A model generated the notes under the pieces. The model was not told the origin of the DNA and made no database searches. It was given only the letters and a program-made list of their open reading frames with translations. The position numbers and the translations under genes were made by a program. Below are positions 59,983 through 64,000 of a stretch of DNA of 64,000 nt, one piece after another. The DNA is taken from NCBI RefSeq assembly GCF_040939455.1, contig NC_134104.1, positions 11,989,501-12,053,500 on the forward strand, read 5' to 3'. The DNA is from Microcebus murinus. Lineage: Eukaryota > Chordata > Mammalia > Primates > Cheirogaleidae. Within the stretch, counting starts at the first letter, position 1. Each line of letters starts with the position of its first letter.

Positions 59983-60645
59983 TGATGGTTAATTTTACGT
60001 GTCAATTCAACTGAGCTAAGGGACACCCAGATAGCTGGTAAAACATTCTTTCTCGGTGTGTCTGGGAGGGTGTTTCTGGAAGAGATCAGAAACATTGGAA
60101 TCAGTGGACTTTGCAAAGCAGGTGTGCGCTTAGTGATGCATGTGGGCAGGTGTTATTTAGTCCACTGAGAGCCTCAATGGAAGCAAGATGTAGAAGAAGG
60201 GAGAATTCTCTCTCTTCCATGAGCTGAGACCCTCATCTTCTCCTACCCTCGGGACTTTGGTGCTTCTGATTCTCTGGCCTTCGGACTCTGGGACTTACAC
60301 TACAGGCTTCCCTCTGCCCTGCCCCTGCCCCAGTTCTCAGGCCTTTGGCCTTGGGCTGGCATTTATACCACTGGCTCCCCTGGCTCTTAGGCCTTTGGGC
60401 TTGGACTGAACTGTGCCACCGGCTTTTCTGTTTCTCCAGCTGCACATGGTCGACTGTGGGACTTCTCAGCCTCCATAATTGCACGAGCCAATTCCCATAA
60501 TAAATCTCTCTCATATATCTATATCTATATGTACATAGAGATATAGATCATAGATATATATATCTCATAGATATAAATGGATCTCTCTCATACATATATG
60601 TATCAGAGTAGTTCTGTTTCTCTGGAGAACCCTAACACAACACCT
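59983..60645 (+). mobile_element. MLT2-type (ERVL) LTR, sense, complete
   Basis: It begins TGTGATGGTTAATTTTACGTG and ends TTTCTCTGGAGAACCCTAACACA. It has the internal repeated GGCCTTTGG/ACTCTGGGACTTAC/CACTGGCTCCCC units typical of this LTR and the polyadenylation signal CATAATAAATCTC near 60497. A TATAGAT-type microsatellite has expanded before its 3' end. No ERVL internal sequence follows in the expected sense orientation, so it is probably a solo LTR. Confidence 0.92.
60508..60602. repeat. TA/GATA-rich microsatellite in MLT2 tail
   Basis: TATATCTATATCTATATG, then AGATATAGATCATAGATATA and TCATACATATATG units, partly self-complementary. Confidence 0.85.
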
Positions 60646-60649
60646 GCCG

Positions 60650-61320
60650 TTTCCCCTCCTGGTACGCAAGCCAAAGTAGATCCAGGGAAGCAGAGCCATG
60701 ATGAATTATGAATGTTATGGGATTTAGGTCAGGAATCAGGCCTTGCATAATGGTGGGAGGAACTGGGGTGGTGGAGGCCTGTTAAGGAGAGGAAGAGGAT
60801 CGGAGATAAAGGCACTAACCAGTGTTCCTGAAGCACTGGTGTGGTGGACAAGTTGGAGCTTTTTGGCAAACTCTGAGAGACCTGGTACATCCAGCCACGA
60901 TGGTGGGACCATAAAGTGGGGCTTGCAGAAGTGTCCATGGGCTGTGTCCATGGGAAGCTGCTGCCTGCGCACAGCCGCCACTCCGTGGGTCTGCCACCAA
61001 GAGTCCCGCGGTGGCCCTGGGGCCCCACTGGTCAGTGGGCTCCACAGGGAGGAAGACATGCTGGATGTGGGGCAGGGAGCGCAGGGCCAGCTGGGCCCAC
61101 TGGCACCTCCACGTTGCTGCTTCTGCATCTGATCACCATGCCCTTCAGAGCCAGGGCTGCTACTTCACTTCCATCTTCCAAATCTTTTTCAAGTTTCCCT
61201 TTTGGCCAATTTTAACCCAGAACCATATGGGGAAGAGGATTCTGGGTGTGAAATTCCCAACTTAACCTAATTATCAATAGAACCATCCAGTACAGTCTAC
61301 ACTTCATCAACCCGGCATCC
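60650..61320. other. Unassigned; possibly retroviral internal sequence
   Basis: GC-richer block with open frames on both strands (for example 60743-61132 plus and 61128-60736 minus) but no recognised domain. It lies between the MLT2 LTR and the antisense ERV pol remnant and might be ERV-derived. I have no motif to prove it. Confidence 0.3.
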
Positions 61321-61334
61321 AAAGACACCTCTTT

Positions 61335-61369
61335 TTTTTTTTTTTTTTTCTTGACCCTTGCACTTGCAT
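61335..61369 (-). mobile_element. Tiny A-tailed retro-insertion
   Basis: A T-tract followed by CTTGACCCTTGCACTTGCAT lies between two copies of AAAGACACCTCTTT (61321-61334 and 61370-61383). On the minus strand this is a ~20-nt RNA 3' end with a poly(A) tail, so it is a severely 5'-truncated retrocopy. The source RNA is unknown. Confidence 0.8.
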
Positions 61370-61389
61370 AAAGACACCTCTTTTAACCA

Positions 61390-62200
61390 TCACCCCCAAA
61401 TAACAACAATAGAAATACAATGCTTCCATGTAACATGATGCACAACTATCCCTGTGCAACCAAAAACCTGTAATCCTCTCCCTAAAAGAGGATACACAAA
61501 GTCTCCTCTCATCCATGTTTGGGTGATGCTCATTTCTCTTCTTGCTGAGTCCCTCTTTGGAAATACTACTAATATCAACAGTCCTTATGTCTTCAACCGG
61601 CCATGTGGTTATAGTTGGTATTTATCACTTAATTCTTCCCCAGCCCAATCCATATTCTCTTTGTTCTTAGCAAGCACCTCAGGTGATCATGCTTCTCTGC
61701 CTGGTGGAGTGACCAAACCATCATTCCTGAAAGTCACGTGCCATTGGCAGTCCTGTCTGTATTGGTTGTTGTAGTTTCCCATTAACTTTTATCACAGGGC
61801 ATGTGAGTACTAAGAGTTGCCCCAGAGGCTCTCCTCTGCCTTCGTGTGTACTAGCCATCAGTATCAATCACCTTAGCCCGTGCAGTGACTTCCTTCTTTT
61901 CCCGTTGGTTCATTGGCATGAAGAGCCTAAAGTAGCCCAGTGACAGTCTCAGCTTCTGGTTTAATAGAACCAGTATGGTGTCCCCTGATAGGAGCAAAGA
62001 CCTCTAGACTAGCAGAACCTGAAATCATGGGGACAAGAAGCAAAAACTTTGCTTGTGAATTATTAAGGTAATGGTAAGAGAAACCACCCCCTTTCCACCC
62101 CTTGATTCCCAGACATCTAAATTTGGGCACTGAGAGACACATCACCGTATATTGAGTTAGAGCAAGTATCACATTTTGGAGGTCCATAAATGCTGCCACA
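61390..62200 (-). mobile_element. Probable continuation of antisense ERV remnant
   Basis: Continuous in character with the pol remnant upstream on the minus strand and without any other repeat identity. No domain could be confirmed, and many stops are present. Confidence 0.35.
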
Positions 62201-63190
62201 TGGCTGGCACTACAACTGAGTCTTCCAAAGGCTATCCCATCATTCTACCAGCCCTGCTGCTTTAGGGTGATTGTTAAACTGGGGCATTTCATGAGCATGA
62301 GCCCATTGTGGTACTTCATATGCTATAAAATGAGCTCTCCTGGCAGCAGCAATGCTATGTGAAATACCATCACACTAAATAAGGTGCCATGTGAGTCTGG
62401 AGATGATGGTTTTAGCAGAAGCATTGCAAGCAGGAAGGATGAATCCATATGCAGAGTAAGTGTCTATTCTAGTGAGACCAGAGGGCTATCCCTGCCATGA
62501 TGAAAATGACTGAATGTAAGAAATATGCTACCATGTGTCTGGCTGATTCCCCTGGGAATGACAACTTATTGGGAGCTCATTGTCGGTCTCTGCAGTGGGC
62601 ACTCAGCAGCCACTCTAGGTGCATCAGCTTTGATCAGTGAAAGCCCATGTTGTTGAGGCCATGCATCATATTCAACCTGCTACCATGTCCACTTTGTGCA
62701 AAGACAGGGTGGGTGGCAGACAGGCCGACTGACATCCGCAGAATGGGCCATCTTGCCTATTAAGATCTTCCCTGGTAAGTTTGCTCTTTTATAAGCATTC
62801 ATACAGCACATAAATATCTTTAACCTGTGTGCCCATTCGAAGAGGTCTGTCTACATACCTCTCCCCCAGATCTTCTTATCACTAATCTCTCAGGTGTGTT
62901 TCTTCCAAGTCCCTGACCATCTGGCCAAACCATCCTCCCATGAGTCAGTAGAGATACAGATCTTTGGCCCTTTCTCCTTCCAGGTAAAACAAACAATCAG
63001 GTGCATGGCTTGAATTCCTGCCAACCGGGAGAATTTCCATTTGCAATCCTTCCGTGGCAATGTAGTGTTGCAGCTTTCCTCTCGTAGTACCAGTATGTCA
63101 CACAGAGCCACCTGTGAACCAAGCCTGAGTCGTTTCTTCCTTAGTAACCACTTGTGACTATAAAAAGGCCTTCGGAGAGCAATGATCACT
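62200..63190 (-). mobile_element. Endogenous retrovirus pol remnant (RNase H-integrase), antisense
   Basis: On the minus strand the frame at 63189-62890 carries a TDSW motif and WSGTWKK-type context. This resembles the end of the retroviral RNase H domain. The following sequence, through about 62200, resembles the linker and integrase region by overall residue pattern. It is broken by several stops and frame shifts, including one soon after the RNase H-like frame. No LTR in the matching orientation is adjacent: the nearest, the MLT2 at 59983-60645, is on the opposite strand. Family (ERVL-like versus ERV1-like) is not decided. It is inactive. Confidence 0.6.
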
Positions 63191-63334
63191 GCTTCCTTAC
63201 TATGTCAACATATCATGGAATTTCCACTTCTGTTCAACTTTAACCAAGACTCATACAGGGAAAGAGGAATGCAGTTCCCACTTTACCAGGTTGACAATAT
63301 TTACAGACGTTTATTACCATTGCTGAAGCTTTTT

Positions 63335-64000
63335 ATTCCTTCTTAAGGATCTGATTTTCCATCTTTTCTTATTTCCCTTACACTTAAAACTTTTTCTTTT
63401 AATGCTTCAGTTAGTGCTATTCTGTTAGCAGTACACTCCATCTTCTTTTATCAGAAAATGTCTTTATTTCACCTTCATTTTTAAAGAATGTTTTCACTGG
63501 ACAGAGAAGTCTGGATTTGCAGGTGAATTTTCTCTCAGCACTTTGAAGATGTTGTTCCACTGTCTTCTGGTCTCCAAATCTTCTGGTCATCCAAATCTTT
63601 GTCCCCTCTATGTAATGTATCCTTTTTCTCTGACTGCTTTAAGGCTTTCCCTTTATTTATTTATTTTTTCGGGATTAGCTATGATATCTCCAGGCATGGT
63701 TTTCTTCATATTTATCCACACTTATCTTGCTTAGGTTTTGCTGAGTTCCTTCAATCTGTAAATTTATGTCTTTCACCAAATTTGGAATTTGTATTTGGCT
63801 CTTCTCTATAGTTTCTATTTCTCCACTGATATTTCCTATTTTTCCATTCATTGTAAGCATATTTTTATTTAAGTCAATGAGTATAGTTCATAATCTTTTA
63901 GAGTCCAAGTCTGCTAATTTCAGCATCTGGGTTTGATCTCCATTGATTGTCTTTTCTCTTGAGAATGGATGATATTTCCTTGGCTTTTCATGTATTGAGT
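63335..64000 (-). mobile_element. Old L1/HAL1-type fragment, antisense
   Basis: CAGAAAATGTCTTTATTTCACC, TTTCACTGGACAGAGAAGTC, GATGTTGTTCCACTGTCTTC, GGTTTTGCTGAGTTCCTTC and AATTTCAGCATCTGGGTTTG are reversed wording common to old L1/HAL1. It runs off the window edge. Confidence 0.7.

Noticed and set aside
60736..61132. About 130-residue frames on both strands
   Set aside because: Equally open on both strands and GC-driven. No motif; possibly ERV-derived but unproven.

Overview
This window is nuclear genomic DNA from a primate, and most likely from a lemur. The strongest evidence is six Alu copies of a lemur-type subfamily. They share an extra A/T-rich linker around AATTAATTGGCCAACT followed by ATATATAT in the left/right junction, and the tail phrase GTTGCTGTGAGCTAGGCTGA. 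Around them lie primate FLAM/AluJ copies, L1 lineages of several ages, MIR, L2, MaLR (MLT1) and ERVL (MLT2) LTRs, and hAT and Tigger-like DNA transposon fossils. No bacterial, organellar or viral genome organisation is present.

I find no intact protein-coding gene. Open frames are short, overlap on both strands, lack conserved protein content, or fall inside transposons. Two gene-derived sequences are clear, and both are retrocopies. At 407-1260 (minus) is a processed pseudogene of SYCE2, a meiotic synaptonemal complex central-element protein. It has a polyadenylation signal, an A-tail, 14-bp target-site duplications (TSDs) and an L1-endonuclease type TTTT/AA junction. At about 39594-39713 (minus) is a 3'-truncated, A-tailed U2 snRNA retropseudogene that split an MLT1 LTR and is bounded by 17-bp TSDs.

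Layout: 0.4-1.3 kb SYCE2 retrocopy; 1.9-2.8 kb MIR split by an Alu, then an MLT1; 4.4-8.1 kb old LTR-like and unassigned repeats; 8.1-12 kb an Alu and antisense L1 with a FLAM nested inside; 12-17 kb MIR, Alu, antisense L1 and mostly unassigned sequence; 17.3-17.5 kb a CpG-rich patch; 17.6-19 kb a MaLR LTR and an L1 split by an Alu; 19-25 kb mostly unique sequence with MIRs, microsatellites and a perfect 14-bp inverted repeat; 25.3-27.4 kb nested L1s; 29-36 kb LTR-like, AluJ, a complete hAT element, two duplicated FLAM segments, MLT2, a MER20-like copy and a lemur Alu; 39.5-40.4 kb MLT1 with U2 plus a small retro-insertion; 41-46 kb mostly unique sequence; 46.4-56.7 kb MLT2 and large L1 tracts, one split by a 1.2-kb DNA transposon and another by an Alu; 58-60.6 kb L2, MIR, L1 and a plus-strand MLT2; 61.3-63.3 kb an antisense endogenous-retrovirus pol remnant; 63.3 kb to the end antisense L1.

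The window therefore reads as an intergenic or large-intron region. Its history is layered retrotransposition, and the nesting order can be read directly from TSDs. Repeat family names come from my memory of consensus sequences and need a RepeatMasker run to confirm. Many edges are approximate to 10-50 bp.
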